From: Kineosporia mesophila
GTDB lineage: Bacteria > Actinomycetota > Actinomycetes > Actinomycetales > Kineosporiaceae
Reading direction: 5' to 3'
Assembly: GCF_021129235.1 (NCBI RefSeq)
Contig: NZ_JAJOMA010000002.1
Span: 124,001 to 188,000 of the forward strand
Length of the DNA: 64,000 nt
The notes below the pieces were generated by a model. The model did not search any database. It worked only from the letters and a program-made list of their open reading frames with translations, and was not told the DNA's origin. Of this stretch, positions 1-8,429 are shown piece after piece. Within the stretch, counting starts at the first letter, position 1. Each line of letters begins with the position of its first letter. The translations under genes were made by a program, and so were the position numbers.

Positions 1-2230
1 CCGCCTGGGCGCCGCGTCCCGTAACCCGAACAGCCCGCTGCTGGAGCCGCTGCTGCGCAGTGTGCGCAGTGCGCATCCCAAGGCCGACGTCAGCATCATC
101 GAGAAGGCCTTCCAGGTCGCCGAGAAGGCGCACTCGGGTCAGAAGCGCAAGAGCGGCGACCCGTACATCACGCACCCGGTCGCGGTGTCACAGATCCTCG
201 CCGAGCTCGGCATGACCCCGGCCACCCTGGCCGCGGCGCTGCTGCATGACACGGTGGAAGACACCGACTACACCCTCGACATGCTGCGGGCCGACTTCGG
301 CGACGAGATCGCCATGCTCGTCGACGGTGTGACCAAGCTCGACAAGGTCAAGTACGGCGATGCCGCCCAGGCCGAGACCGTGCGCAAGATGGTCGTGGCG
401 ATGTCGAAAGACATCCGCGTCCTGGTGATCAAGCTGGCCGACCGGCTGCACAACGCCCGCACCTGGCGTTACGTGCCCGCGCACAAGGCCGAGAAGAAGG
501 CCCGCGAGACCCTCGAGATCTACGCCCCGCTGGCGCACCGCCTGGGCATGAACACGATCAAGTGGGAGCTCGAAGACCTCAGCTTCGCCACGCTGTGGCC
601 CAAGGTGTTCGACGAGATCGTGCGCCTGGTGGCCGAGCGTGCTCCCGCCCGGGAGGACTATCTCGCCCAGGTGCGGGAACAGGTCTCCGTCGACCTGCGG
701 GCCGGCAAGATCAAGGCCGTCGTCTCCGGCCGCCCGAAGCATTACTACTCCGTGTACCAGAAGATGATCGTGCGGGGCCGCGACTTCGCCGACATCTACG
801 ACCTGGTGGGCATCCGGGTGCTGGTCGACTCGGTGCGTGACTGTTATGCCGTCCTGGGTGCGCTGCACGCGCGCTGGAACCCGGTCCCGGGCCGGTTCAA
901 GGACTACATCGCGATGCCCAAGTTCAACATGTACCAGTCGCTGCACACCACAGTCATTGGTCCCGAGGGCAAACCGGTCGAGATCCAGATCCGCACCCAC
1001 CAGATGCACCGCCGGGCCGAGTACGGCGTCGCGGCGCACTGGAAGTACAAGGACGACGCGAACGGTGTCGCGCCGGGTGCGGGTCCGGGCAGTGCCACGG
1101 ACATGACCTGGCTGCGGCAGCTGCTCGACTGGCAGCGGGAGACCACCGACCCGGGCGAGTTCCTGGAGTCGCTGCAGTTCGAGATCCAGGCGCAGGAGGT
1201 CTACGTCTTCACCCCCAAGGGGGACGTGGTCGCGCTGCCCGCCGGGTCCACCCCGGTCGACTTCGCCTACGCCGTGCACACCGAGGTCGGTCACCGCTGT
1301 ATGGGCGCCCGCGTCAACGGTCGTCTCGTGCCGCTCGAGAGTTCGCTCGACAACGGTGACGTGGTCGAGGTTTTCACGTCCAAGACCGATGCCGCGGGTC
1401 CCAGCCGCGACTGGCTGAACTTCGTCCACAGCCCGCGGGCCCGCAACAAGATCCGGCAGTGGTTCTCCAAGGAGCGCCGCGAGGAGGCGATCGAGTCCGG
1501 GAAGGACGCGATCACCAAGGCGATGCGCAAGCAGAACCTGCCGATGCGCCGCCTGCTCACCCATGAGGCCCTGATGGGCCTGGCGACCGAACTGCGGTTC
1601 CAGGACGTCTCCGGGCTGTACGCCGCGGTCGGTGAGAGCCAGATCTCCGCCGCGCACGTCGTGCAGAAGCTGGTCGACTCCGCCGGTGGTGAGGCGGGTA
1701 CCGAGGAAGACCTGGCCGAGACCGTCACCCCGATGCGTCCCCGCCGCCCGCGCATGGGCGACCCGGGGGTCGTGGTGAAGAACGTCGAAGACGTCTGGGT
1801 GAAGCTCGCCCGCTGCTGCACCCCGGTGCCGGGCGACCCCATCATCGGATTCGTCACCCGCGGTTCCGGCGTCTCCGTACACCGCACCGACTGCAACAAC
1901 GTCACCGGCCTGCGCGAGGAACCCGACCGCATCGTCGACGTCGAGTGGGCCCCGAACCAGGCCAGCGTGTTCCTGGTGCAGATCCAGGTCGAGGCCCTCG
2001 ACCGGAACCGTCTGCTCTCCGACGTCACCAGCACACTCTCCGACGAGCACGTCAATATCCTGTCGGCGAACGTCACCACCTCGCGCGAGCGGATGGCCAT
2101 CTCCCGCTTCACCTTCGAGATGGCCGACCCGGCGCACCTCGGCCACGTGATCGCCGCTGTGCGGCGTGTGGACGGCGTGTTCGACGCCTACCGCATCACC
2201 GGCCGGCGTTCCGACACCGACCTGGACTGA
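1..2230 (+). CDS. rel: Bifunctional (p)ppGpp synthetase/hydrolase Rel, 5' end cut by window
   Basis: Makes and degrades the stringent-response alarmone (p)ppGpp from GTP/GDP and ATP in the cytosol. The frame is open to the window edge and the first visible residues ([20 protein letters not shown]) fit the family's N-terminus, so the true start is upstream; 742 residues are visible. In order: HD hydrolase domain with LLHDTVEDT near visible residue 80, synthetase domain around residue 258 ([16 protein letters not shown]), TGS domain about 399-460, a Cys-rich segment ([10 protein letters not shown]) near 603, and a C-terminal ACT domain. HD and synthetase motifs both look intact, so the enzyme should be bifunctional, as is usual for the single Rel of Actinobacteria. 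Confidence 0.97.
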   Translation, partial: RLGAASRNPNSPLLEPLLRSVRSAHPKADVSIIEKAFQVAEKAHSGQKRKSGDPYITHPVAVSQILAELGMTPATLAAALLHDTVEDTDYTLDMLRADFGDEIAMLVDGVTKLDKVKYGDAAQAETVRKMVVAMSKDIRVLVIKLADRLHNARTWRYVPAHKAEKKARETLEIYAPLAHRLGMNTIKWELEDLSFATLWPKVFDEIVRLVAERAPAREDYLAQVREQVSVDLRAGKIKAVVSGRPKHYYSVYQKMIVRGRDFADIYDLVGIRVLVDSVRDCYAVLGALHARWNPVPGRFKDYIAMPKFNMYQSLHTTVIGPEGKPVEIQIRTHQMHRRAEYGVAAHWKYKDDANGVAPGAGPGSATDMTWLRQLLDWQRETTDPGEFLESLQFEIQAQEVYVFTPKGDVVALPAGSTPVDFAYAVHTEVGHRCMGARVNGRLVPLESSLDNGDVVEVFTSKTDAAGPSRDWLNFVHSPRARNKIRQWFSKERREEAIESGKDAITKAMRKQNLPMRRLLTHEALMGLATELRFQDVSGLYAAVGESQISAAHVVQKLVDSAGGEAGTEEDLAETVTPMRPRRPRMGDPGVVVKNVEDVWVKLARCCTPVPGDPIIGFVTRGSGVSVHRTDCNNVTGLREEPDRIVDVEWAPNQASVFLVQIQVEALDRNRLLSDVTSTLSDEHVNILSANVTTSRERMAISRFTFEMADPAHLGHVIAAVRRVDGVFDAYRITGRRSDTDLD

Positions 2231-2250
2231 TCGATCCCGCCCGGCCGGCA

Positions 2251-2760
2251 CTGGTCAGCGACGATCAGTGGCCCGTCGTCGCCTGGTTGTGGCAGGCGTT
2301 CCGTCACGAGCTGGCCCGCTGACCGGCGCGTTACCCGAGCCCGACGGCCGCTACCGGTCCGTCGCGCCTCGACGCCCTCCCGGGCCCGGACGGATGCGGC
2401 TACCTGCTGTGGTGGCCCCATCCCCGGACCAGGGAGCCGGCCCGGATCGGTTTCGCCGTCGTGCGGGGACTCGAGGGCCCGGAACACTCCCTGCTCGCTT
2501 TCTGGATCGTCCCCGCCGCCCGCCGTGGAGGCATCGGCCGGCAGTTCGCCCTGGACGTGATCGCCCGTCACCCGGGAGCGTGGGCCATCGCCTACCAGGC
2601 CGAGAACAAGCCGGCCGCCCCGTTCTGGTCGGCCGTCGCAGACACCGCAACCGCTCCCGGCGGACGGATGCAGTCAGCCGTCCCGGTGCCAGGCCGCCCG
2701 GAACTGCCCCCGGACCAATGGCTCCGGTTCACGACCGATCGGCGGGACACGGTCCGCTGA
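2251..2760 (+). pseudogene. GNAT acetyltransferase remnant with two frameshifts
   Basis: The pieces of one GNAT protein lie in alternating frames. Frame 1 gives WPVVAWLWQAFRHELA and stops at 2320-2322. Frame 3 over about 2310-2362 gives LTGALPEPDGRYRSVA. Frame 1 resumes with RLDALPGPDGCGYLLWW and runs to 2760, including the acetyl-CoA loop RRGGIGR and the typical RHPGAWAIAYQAEN and FWSAVAD segments. Read through, these form an ordinary GNAT of about 165 residues. No ATG, GTG or TTG precedes the first piece in frame. The order of conserved pieces argues that a once-intact gene was broken by two compensating indels; an assembly error is the alternative. Confidence 0.7.
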
Positions 2761-3056
2761 CCGGCTTCGACGATCGACAACCAGAATGGTGGACGCCTGC
2801 CCGCACCAGCCCGGGTCGCTCCAGCCCGGGTCGCTCCAGTTCGGGTGGCTTCGGTCGGGGCGTTCCAGCGCGGATGGTTCTGGTTCGGGTCACCCCAGTT
2901 GGGGTTGCGCCAGCTCAGCCCACGCAGCTCAGCCCACGCAGCTCAGCCCACGCAGCTCTGCCAGCGCTCGGAGTGACCGTCCCGCTCGGCGACCACGCCG
3001 CCGGAAGTGAACACACCGCCGGAGGGTGACCACGACGTCTTTCATCATGTTTCCCC
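2761..3056. other. Intergenic stretch without a credible gene
   Basis: About 300 bases between the GNAT remnant and the convergent AbiEi-like gene. Open frames here encode only low-complexity Ser/Arg/Pro sequence. The first part is a drifted array of words such as CGGGTCGCTCCAG; the second holds a clean 14-bp tandem repeat at 2911-2962. Confidence 0.6.
2911..2962. repeat. 14-bp tandem repeat, 3 perfect copies plus a partial
   Basis: The unit CAGCTCAGCCCACG occurs at 2911-2924, 2925-2938 and 2939-2952 without mismatch, followed by a partial copy from 2953 (CAGCTCTGCC). It is non-coding and lies between convergent genes. Confidence 0.85.
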
Positions 3057-3656
3057 TCACGCCATCTCCGCCCAGTCGCGGACCACGTCGCGGGCCCTCG
3101 CGGCGCCGCGGGCGTAGGACATGGCACCGAGCAGCTCGAGAACCTGGGGCGGGTGCACGTCGTGGAACTCCTGCAGCAGGCGCAGCAGCGGCAGGGCCTC
3201 GGCCCGGGGGAGGTCACGGGCGATGTCGGCCGACGTGCGAAGGGGATGCGTGACCAGCAGGCCCTCGATGGTCTGCAGGTGCTCGGGCGGCATGTCCACC
3301 TGGCGCACCCTCACCCCGGCCAGAGCGGGGGAGCGGCGGTTGCGGCCGATGATCAGGTCGAGCCGCTCCGGAAGAGGGTGACGAGCGCCGGCCGCGGTGT
3401 TCGAGCGGGGACAGGCCCCGGTGTGAAGCCAGGCCGCGGTACCGAAACCGACGGAACGGCCCCGCCCGGCGTCGGTCTCCCAGTCGCCGAGTTTCTCCCT
3501 GACCGCCCGGGCCCGCAGCTGTCGCGTGACCGGCACGTCGGCGGGAACCAGTACGCCGGGCAGAACCTCGCGGGCCAGGCCGTCGCGCAGCAGGGCTGTG
3601 CGCTCACGACCCCCGGCGAGCAGGAACAGGCGGGAGGAGTCGTCGGTCGTCGTCAC
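3057..3656 (-). CDS. Hypothetical protein, AbiEi-like (type IV antitoxin-type) candidate
   Basis: A 199-residue protein with a GTG start at 3656. The layout recalls the actinobacterial family annotated as AbiEi antitoxin or transcriptional regulator: an N-terminal part with REVLPGVLVPADVPVT (usually following a winged helix), a GTAAWLHTG segment in the middle, then IEGLLVTHPLRTSADIARDL. The N-terminal winged helix normally ahead of the REVLPG segment is short or missing, so DNA binding is uncertain. No cognate AbiEii nucleotidyltransferase toxin lies beside it, so a toxin-antitoxin role is not supported here. Genes of this kind are often solitary in actinobacterial genomes. Confidence 0.6.
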   Translation of the reverse strand: MTTTDDSSRLFLLAGGRERTALLRDGLAREVLPGVLVPADVPVTRQLRARAVREKLGDWETDAGRGRSVGFGTAAWLHTGACPRSNTAAGARHPLPERLDLIIGRNRRSPALAGVRVRQVDMPPEHLQTIEGLLVTHPLRTSADIARDLPRAEALPLLRLLQEFHDVHPPQVLELLGAMSYARGAARARDVVRDWAEMA

Positions 3657-3758
3657 AGGTCAACGGTGCCCGCTCGACCTCGGTGCCCGCAGGCAGCAGG
3701 CCGCACCTGTGGATGACGGTGCGGTCCTGCCGACCTGTGGACAGTGGAACCGGCCGAA

Positions 3759-5009
3759 CTAGTCGGTGAACTCGTTCATCGCCTGCTGGGCCTGGTCGAG
3801 CCAGGCGCGGCGAGAGGCGAGGGACTGCTCGAGTTCCTTGATCTTGCGGGCGTTGCCGGACGCCTGCGCCTTGGCCAGATCGGCCTCGGCGTCGGCGATG
3901 GTGCGCTCGAGCTGTGTGACCATGTCGTTGGCGCGGGCCCGGGCCTCCGGGTTGGTGCGCTTCCACTTGTCCGACTCGGCGTCCCGCACGGCCTGCTCGA
4001 CCTTGCGCAGCCGGCCCTCGATGCGCTGCATGTCGTTGCGCGGCACCTTGCCGGCCTCGTCCCAGCGCACCTGGATGTCGCGCAGAGCGTTCTTCGCGGC
4101 GTTGAGATTGGTCACCGGCAGCAGCTTCTCGGCCTCGTCGGCGAGCTGTTCCTTCACCGCGAGGTTGCCCGAGAACTCCTCGTCCAGCGCCGAGTTCGCG
4201 TCTTGACGGGCGCTGAAGAAGGCGTCCTGCGCGGCCCGGAACCGGGCCCACAGGGCGTCGTCCTCCTTCTTCGCCGCCCGGCCCGCGGTCTTCCAGCGGG
4301 TCATCAGGTCGCGGTAGGCGGCAGCCGTCGCACCCCAGTCGGTGGACTTGCTGAGTGCCTCGGCCTCGGCGATGAGCTGCTCCTTGGCCGCCTTCGCCGA
4401 GTGCCGCTCCTCGTCCAGCGCGCCGAAGTAGTGGCGGCGCTTACGGTCGAACGAGGTGCGGGCGTGGCTGAACCGCTTCCACAGCTCGTCTTCCGTGTGC
4501 TTGTCCAGCCGCTGGTCTTTCTGCAGCCGGCGCCACTCGTCGAACAGCTCGCGGAGCCGGTCGCCGGAGGTCTTCCACGGAATGCGCTGCGGGTCGGCCC
4601 CGGACAGCGCCTCCGCCTCCTCCACCAGGACGGTGCGCTCGGCGATGATCGCCGCCCGCGCCTCCTGCTTGGCCTTCTGGTTCTCCTCGCGCAGGTGCTC
4701 CACGGCGGGCGCCAGAGCGGTCAGCCGCTTCAGCAGTCCGTCGAGATCACCGACCGCGTTCGCGTCGCGGATCGACGGTTCCAGCCGCTTGATGGTCGTC
4801 TCGGAATCCGCGGGGGAGACCTGTCCGGCCTTCACCCTCTGCTCCAGAAGACTCACCTGGGCGGCCAGGTCCTCGTACTTGCGCACGAAGTAGGCCAGCG
4901 CCTCGTCCTGGGTGACACCCGGGTACTGGCCGACCTTGCGTTCCCCGTCGGCCGTCCGCACCCAGACGGTGCCGTCCTCGTCCGCGCGGCCCCACTCTTG
5001 TCCGGTCAC
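3759..5009 (-). CDS. DUF349 domain-containing coiled-coil protein
   Basis: A 416-residue, highly charged, mostly helical cytosolic protein with GTG start at 5009. Repeated units with spaced Trp and basic residues (for example DELWKRFSHARTSFDRKRR and DALWARFRAAQDAFFSARQ) are the mark of DUF349; about three or four units span residues 120-360. The N-terminus holds a short beta-rich part (GTVWVRTADGERKVGQYPG) and the C-terminus ends in a coiled coil. DUF349 proteins lie downstream of rel in many Actinobacteria; their biochemical role is not established. It could be cotranscribed with the cyclophilin gene upstream of it, about 100 bases away on the same strand. Confidence 0.85.
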   Translation of the reverse strand: MTGQEWGRADEDGTVWVRTADGERKVGQYPGVTQDEALAYFVRKYEDLAAQVSLLEQRVKAGQVSPADSETTIKRLEPSIRDANAVGDLDGLLKRLTALAPAVEHLREENQKAKQEARAAIIAERTVLVEEAEALSGADPQRIPWKTSGDRLRELFDEWRRLQKDQRLDKHTEDELWKRFSHARTSFDRKRRHYFGALDEERHSAKAAKEQLIAEAEALSKSTDWGATAAAYRDLMTRWKTAGRAAKKEDDALWARFRAAQDAFFSARQDANSALDEEFSGNLAVKEQLADEAEKLLPVTNLNAAKNALRDIQVRWDEAGKVPRNDMQRIEGRLRKVEQAVRDAESDKWKRTNPEARARANDMVTQLERTIADAEADLAKAQASGNARKIKELEQSLASRRAWLDQAQQAMNEFTD

Positions 5010-5109
5010 GATCTCACGCCTTCTGCTTCGCCACCCATGTCAACCCCGTCAACCCCGTGTGCCTTGCCAGCCTCGTGCGTGCTGTGGTGCTCGTGCTTCT
5101 CGCCCCGGT

Positions 5110-5982
5110 TCACCCGGAGACCGTCGTCGACTTGATCGACACGGCCGACACCGGGGTGCCGTCCGTGCTTCCGTCGGCGACGCCGCCCTTGGCGACCTTC
5201 TTCACCACGTCGAGACCCTTGGTGATCTTGCCGAGCACGGTGTACCCACCCGCGGCGTCGTCCGGGATGTCGGTGTCGCCGTAGACCAGGAAGAACTGGC
5301 TCCCCATGCTCTTACCATCGCCGGAGGCCCGCGCCATGGCGACCGTGCCTGCCTCGTAGGTGCGGTACGTGACGCCGTCCTTCTCGAAGGTCTTCGAGGG
5401 GGCGTTCTCGACCGGCCCGTAGGTGTACCCCGGGCCACCTGTGCCCGAGCCGGTCGGGTCGCCGCACTGCAGCACCTCGAACGAATCCGCGGTGGTGAGC
5501 CGGTGACACGGTGTGCCGTCGTAGAACCCGTCCTTGGCCAGCTGGATCATCGAGGACACGGCCTGCGGGGCGGCCTTGCCGTCCAGGCTGATCGTGATGT
5601 CGCCACAGGTGGTCTTCATCCCCAGTGACCAGGTCTTGTCCGCGGCGATCGATGTGGACGGGACCTTGTCGGTCTGCTTCGGGTCGGTCGGTGCCTTCAC
5701 ATCGACCGCGGGGCAGGTGGACTTCGCGTCCGTCGCCGCCGTGGTCGCCGCGGCCGACGCACTGGCCGCGGGAGTACTGCTCGCCGCCGACGTGCTGTCG
5801 TCCTTGCCCTCGTTCGCCAGCAGGAACGCCGCGAGGATCACCAGCACCACCACGACCGAGCCGCCACCGATGGCGAGCCGCTGACGCACCTTGCGGGTGT
5901 GCGCCTGCTTCTCCACCAGCCGGGACTGCCACTCCTCGTAACGACGCTTGTCGTAGGCGCGCTCCCGATTTTTCGGGGTCAC
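5110..5982 (-). CDS. Membrane-anchored cyclophilin-type peptidyl-prolyl isomerase
   Basis: Catalyses cis-trans isomerisation of prolyl bonds, probably outside the membrane. I place the start at GTG 5982 (VTPKNRERAYD), preceded by GGAGG at proper spacing; a longer frame to 6027 has no such site. In order: a basic cytoplasmic N-terminus, one membrane helix (about residues 36-54), a Ser/Ala/Thr-rich linker, and a cyclophilin domain with FYDGTPCHRL, GDPTGSGTGGPGY, GTVAMARA and SQFFLVYGD, matching the family's F-x-H-R, GD-x-T-x-G-x-G-G and Q-F-F core. The gene is the equivalent of ppiB beside rel in mycobacteria. Confidence 0.92.
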   Translation of the reverse strand: MTPKNRERAYDKRRYEEWQSRLVEKQAHTRKVRQRLAIGGGSVVVVLVILAAFLLANEGKDDSTSAASSTPAASASAAATTAATDAKSTCPAVDVKAPTDPKQTDKVPSTSIAADKTWSLGMKTTCGDITISLDGKAAPQAVSSMIQLAKDGFYDGTPCHRLTTADSFEVLQCGDPTGSGTGGPGYTYGPVENAPSKTFEKDGVTYRTYEAGTVAMARASGDGKSMGSQFFLVYGDTDIPDDAAGGYTVLGKITKGLDVVKKVAKGGVADGSTDGTPVSAVSIKSTTVSG

Positions 5983-6161
5983 GTGCTGCCCTCCATGCCG
6001 TCTTCGCCCCGCCCGGCCACTGCCCACGGGTCACCCGTTAGGCAGTCTAGGGGGTACGAGCTGTGTGTTCGCCGTAGTGAGCAGCCACGACGTGCCGTGC
6101 GGCGGGCGGCGGCCCGTGACGCTCCTGATGACTGCCCGATCGTGTCGGGTCCAGCCTGCCC

Positions 6162-6167
6162 TAGTCT
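6162..6167 (+). promoter_or_regulatory. -10 box TAGTCT for a possibly leaderless MBL hydrolase transcript
   Basis: TAGTCT fits the actinobacterial TANNNT consensus and ends 6 bases before the ATG at 6174, so transcription would start at or next to the start codon. No -35 consensus is evident. Confidence 0.45.
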
Positions 6168-6173
6168 CGGGGG

Positions 6174-6872
6174 ATGCTCGTTCTCGGGTTCCCGTCAGAG
6201 GTCTTCGGCACCAACTGCTACATCCTCGCCCCGGCCGCGGGCGAGGAGTGCGTGATCGTCGATCCGGGCGTCAACGTGGTGGGTCAGCTGTCGGACGTGC
6301 TGGCCGAGTACCGGCTGAAGCCCGCCGCGGTGGTGGTGACCCACGGTCACATCGACCACGTGTTCTCCGTGACCCCGGTCTGCGGCGCCCACGGTGTCGC
6401 GCTCAGCGTGCACACCGACGACCGGTACCGGCTCACCGATCCCGTCGGTTCGCTGCCCGAGGCCTTCGGCGACATGCTGCGCCAGCAGTTCGGCAGCGTC
6501 GGCTGGAAGGAACCCGACGAGATCCGGACGATGGTGGACGAGGAGACGCTCGCGTCGGCGGGTCTGGACCTGCGGGTCGTGCACGCCCCCGGCCACACCG
6601 AGGGCTCGGTGATGTTCTCGCTGGACGGGGTGCCCGAGGGTACGGCCGACGGTTCCGGCCTGACCTCCACCCTGCTGAGTGGCGACGTGCTGTTCGCCGG
6701 CTCGATCGGTCGTACCGACCTGCCCGGTGGCGACTCCGCGGCGATGGACCGGTCGCTGCGTGAACGGGTGCTGCCGCTGGACGACTCCACGCTGGTGCTG
6801 CCCGGTCACGGCGCCCCGACCACGATCGGCCGCGAGCGTCGCGACAACCCGTTCCTGCGCGCCGTGATGTAG
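6174..6872 (+). CDS. MBL-fold metallohydrolase (glyoxalase II-like)
   Basis: A 232-residue metallo-beta-lactamase-fold hydrolase. It shows the metal motif THGHIDH near residue 60, a second His in HAPGHTEGS, an Asp in LLSGDVLFAGSIGRTDLPGG, and the final PGHG motif near the C-terminus. The GRTDLPGG segment is typical of the glyoxalase II-like subgroup (hydroxyacylglutathione hydrolase or persulfide dioxygenase relatives), but the physiological thioester substrate in Actinobacteria is not known. It sits next to the divergent cyclophilin gene as in mycobacteria (Rv2581c position). The ATG follows a -10-like TAGTCT by 6 bases. Confidence 0.9.
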   Translation: MLVLGFPSEVFGTNCYILAPAAGEECVIVDPGVNVVGQLSDVLAEYRLKPAAVVVTHGHIDHVFSVTPVCGAHGVALSVHTDDRYRLTDPVGSLPEAFGDMLRQQFGSVGWKEPDEIRTMVDEETLASAGLDLRVVHAPGHTEGSVMFSLDGVPEGTADGSGLTSTLLSGDVLFAGSIGRTDLPGGDSAAMDRSLRERVLPLDDSTLVLPGHGAPTTIGRERRDNPFLRAVM

Positions 6873-6881
6873 AAGTCCCGA

Positions 6882-8195
6882 TCACAGCAGCCGGAGCTGC
6901 TCGCGTTCCGGTTCCGCGATCGGCGGCAGGCTGCCCTCGGGGTAACGGCTCTCCGGATCCCCGGGAATGCCGTTCAGGCCCGGCCCCCGTGACCGCGCCG
7001 CGGCCGGGCGACCGGAACCCGGGCGACCGGGATCCCGGCCACCGGAATCCCGGCCATCAGAAGCGGCCGGCCCGATGCGCCGGATGCCACCACCGGGCTG
7101 ACCGCCCTCCAGCGCCCCTTCGATCTCCTCACGCCGCTCACTCCTGCGCAGGTCGGCCGGCTCGAGCGATGTCGCGTGCCCGTCCCGCTCCTGCGCCCCG
7201 GGCGAGGGCGGAACGATGCCGTGCCGCCGCAGCAGCGGCTGGACCCGCGCGGCCAGCCAGCGGCGGTAGTCCTTCGATGCGTACGCGCCGCTGCCGTACA
7301 GCTCGCGATAGCGCCGCACCAGTTTCGGGTGCTCACGCTGCAGCCAGCTGAAGAACCACTCACGGGCCCCGGGCCGCAGGTGCAGGGGCACCACGGTGAC
7401 GCCGGTGGCCCCGGCCCGCGCGAGCTTCCCGATCGCCTCGTCCAGATGCTCGTCGGAGTCGGTCAGCCAGGGCAGTACCGGGGCCAGGAACACGCCGCAC
7501 GGCAGCCCGGCCTCGCGGGCCTGCCGCACCACCTCCAGCCGGGCCTTCGGGCTGGGCGTGCCCGGCTCCAGGCTCTGGTGCAGCGCCTCGTCCCAGATCG
7601 CGATCGACATGCCCAGGCCCACCGGTACCTCGGCCGAGACCTCTTGCAGCAGAGGCAGATCGCGCCGCAGGAGCCCGCCCTTGGAGAGCACCGAGAACGG
7701 GGTGCCGGAGGTCGCCAGCGCGCGGATCACCCCGGGCATCAGCCGGTACCGGCCCTCGGCCCGCTGGTAGGGATCGGTGTTGGTGCCCATCGCCACGTGC
7801 TCGCGGTTCCAGGACGGGCGCGCCAGTTCGCGGCGCAGCACCTCGACCAGGTTGGTCTTGACCACGATCTCGCTGTCGAACCCGGCCCCGGTGTCGAGCT
7901 CCAGGTAGGAGTGGGTGCCCCGGGCGAAACAGTAAACGCAGGCGTGACTACAGCCTCGGTAAGGATTGACGGTCCAGCGGAACGGCATCGGCGAGTCGCC
8001 CGGCACCCGGTTGAGGGCGCTGCGGGCCATCACCTCGTGGAACGTGATCCCCGCGAACTCCGGCGTGGTGACGGTTCGCAGCAACCCGCGGATGGCGGGC
8101 GCGTCCAGCCCGGGCAGCGACGGTGTCACCACCGGACCGGACCCTCCGTGCGGTCCGGGGGTGACACCGCTGACCCGCTGTGAATCCCAGCGCAT
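6882..8195 (-). CDS. Rv2578c-family radical SAM protein
   Basis: Contains the radical SAM cluster motif C-x3-C-x2-C (CSHACVYC), which binds the 4Fe-4S cluster that cleaves S-adenosylmethionine, in the context NPYRGCSHACVYCFARGTH. It continues with a barrel (EIVVKTNLVEVLRREL, MGTNTDPYQRAE, TPFSVLSKGGLLRRDLPLL). This matches the Rv2578c family, a relative of spore-photoproduct-lyase-like proteins with unknown substrate. Family members begin MRWDxQ, so I prefer ATG 8195; the frame extends to an ATG at 8270, which would add 25 unconserved residues. The last 110 residues are a low-complexity Gly/Arg/Pro tail (GRDSGGRDPGRPGSGRP) likely to be disordered. It is convergent with the MBL gene, 9 bases apart. 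Confidence 0.88.
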   Translation of the reverse strand: MRWDSQRVSGVTPGPHGGSGPVVTPSLPGLDAPAIRGLLRTVTTPEFAGITFHEVMARSALNRVPGDSPMPFRWTVNPYRGCSHACVYCFARGTHSYLELDTGAGFDSEIVVKTNLVEVLRRELARPSWNREHVAMGTNTDPYQRAEGRYRLMPGVIRALATSGTPFSVLSKGGLLRRDLPLLQEVSAEVPVGLGMSIAIWDEALHQSLEPGTPSPKARLEVVRQAREAGLPCGVFLAPVLPWLTDSDEHLDEAIGKLARAGATGVTVVPLHLRPGAREWFFSWLQREHPKLVRRYRELYGSGAYASKDYRRWLAARVQPLLRRHGIVPPSPGAQERDGHATSLEPADLRRSERREEIEGALEGGQPGGGIRRIGPAASDGRDSGGRDPGRPGSGRPAAARSRGPGLNGIPGDPESRYPEGSLPPIAEPEREQLRLL

Positions 8196-8351
8196 GACTT
8201 CATCGAACACCTGTTCGAACGATGGCGCAAGCACCTGCCGGTCCAGGATCGAGGACGACGCGGGACCCATGCGTGGTCGCTACGGAGTGTCACTCACTTC
8301 GCGGGATTAGTCGACCCCGAAGGCCTCGGGCGCGCCGCGCGGGGAAACCGG

Positions 8352-8381
8352 CGTGAACCGCGTGGCGCGCGTCCGTAGAAT
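8352..8381 (+). promoter_or_regulatory. Probable aspS promoter
   Basis: The -10 box TAGAAT (8376-8381) lies 18 bases after GTGAAC (8352-8357), a fair -35. The transcript would have about a 40-base leader ending in a GAGAGG ribosome site before GTG 8430. Confidence 0.4.
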
Positions 8382-8429
8382 CGCGGGCGTCCGTATTTCA
8401 GGATCAGACAAACTTCGAGAGGCCACACC

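Noticed and set aside
188-2251. 687-residue open frame opposite rel
   Set aside because: It is the antisense shadow of rel; high GC keeps the frame open, and its composition is His/Asp/Gly/Val-rich without any motif.
3057-3656. Type IV toxin-antitoxin pair
   Set aside because: Only the AbiEi-like half is present; the neighbouring genes (GNAT remnant, DUF349) are not an AbiEii toxin.
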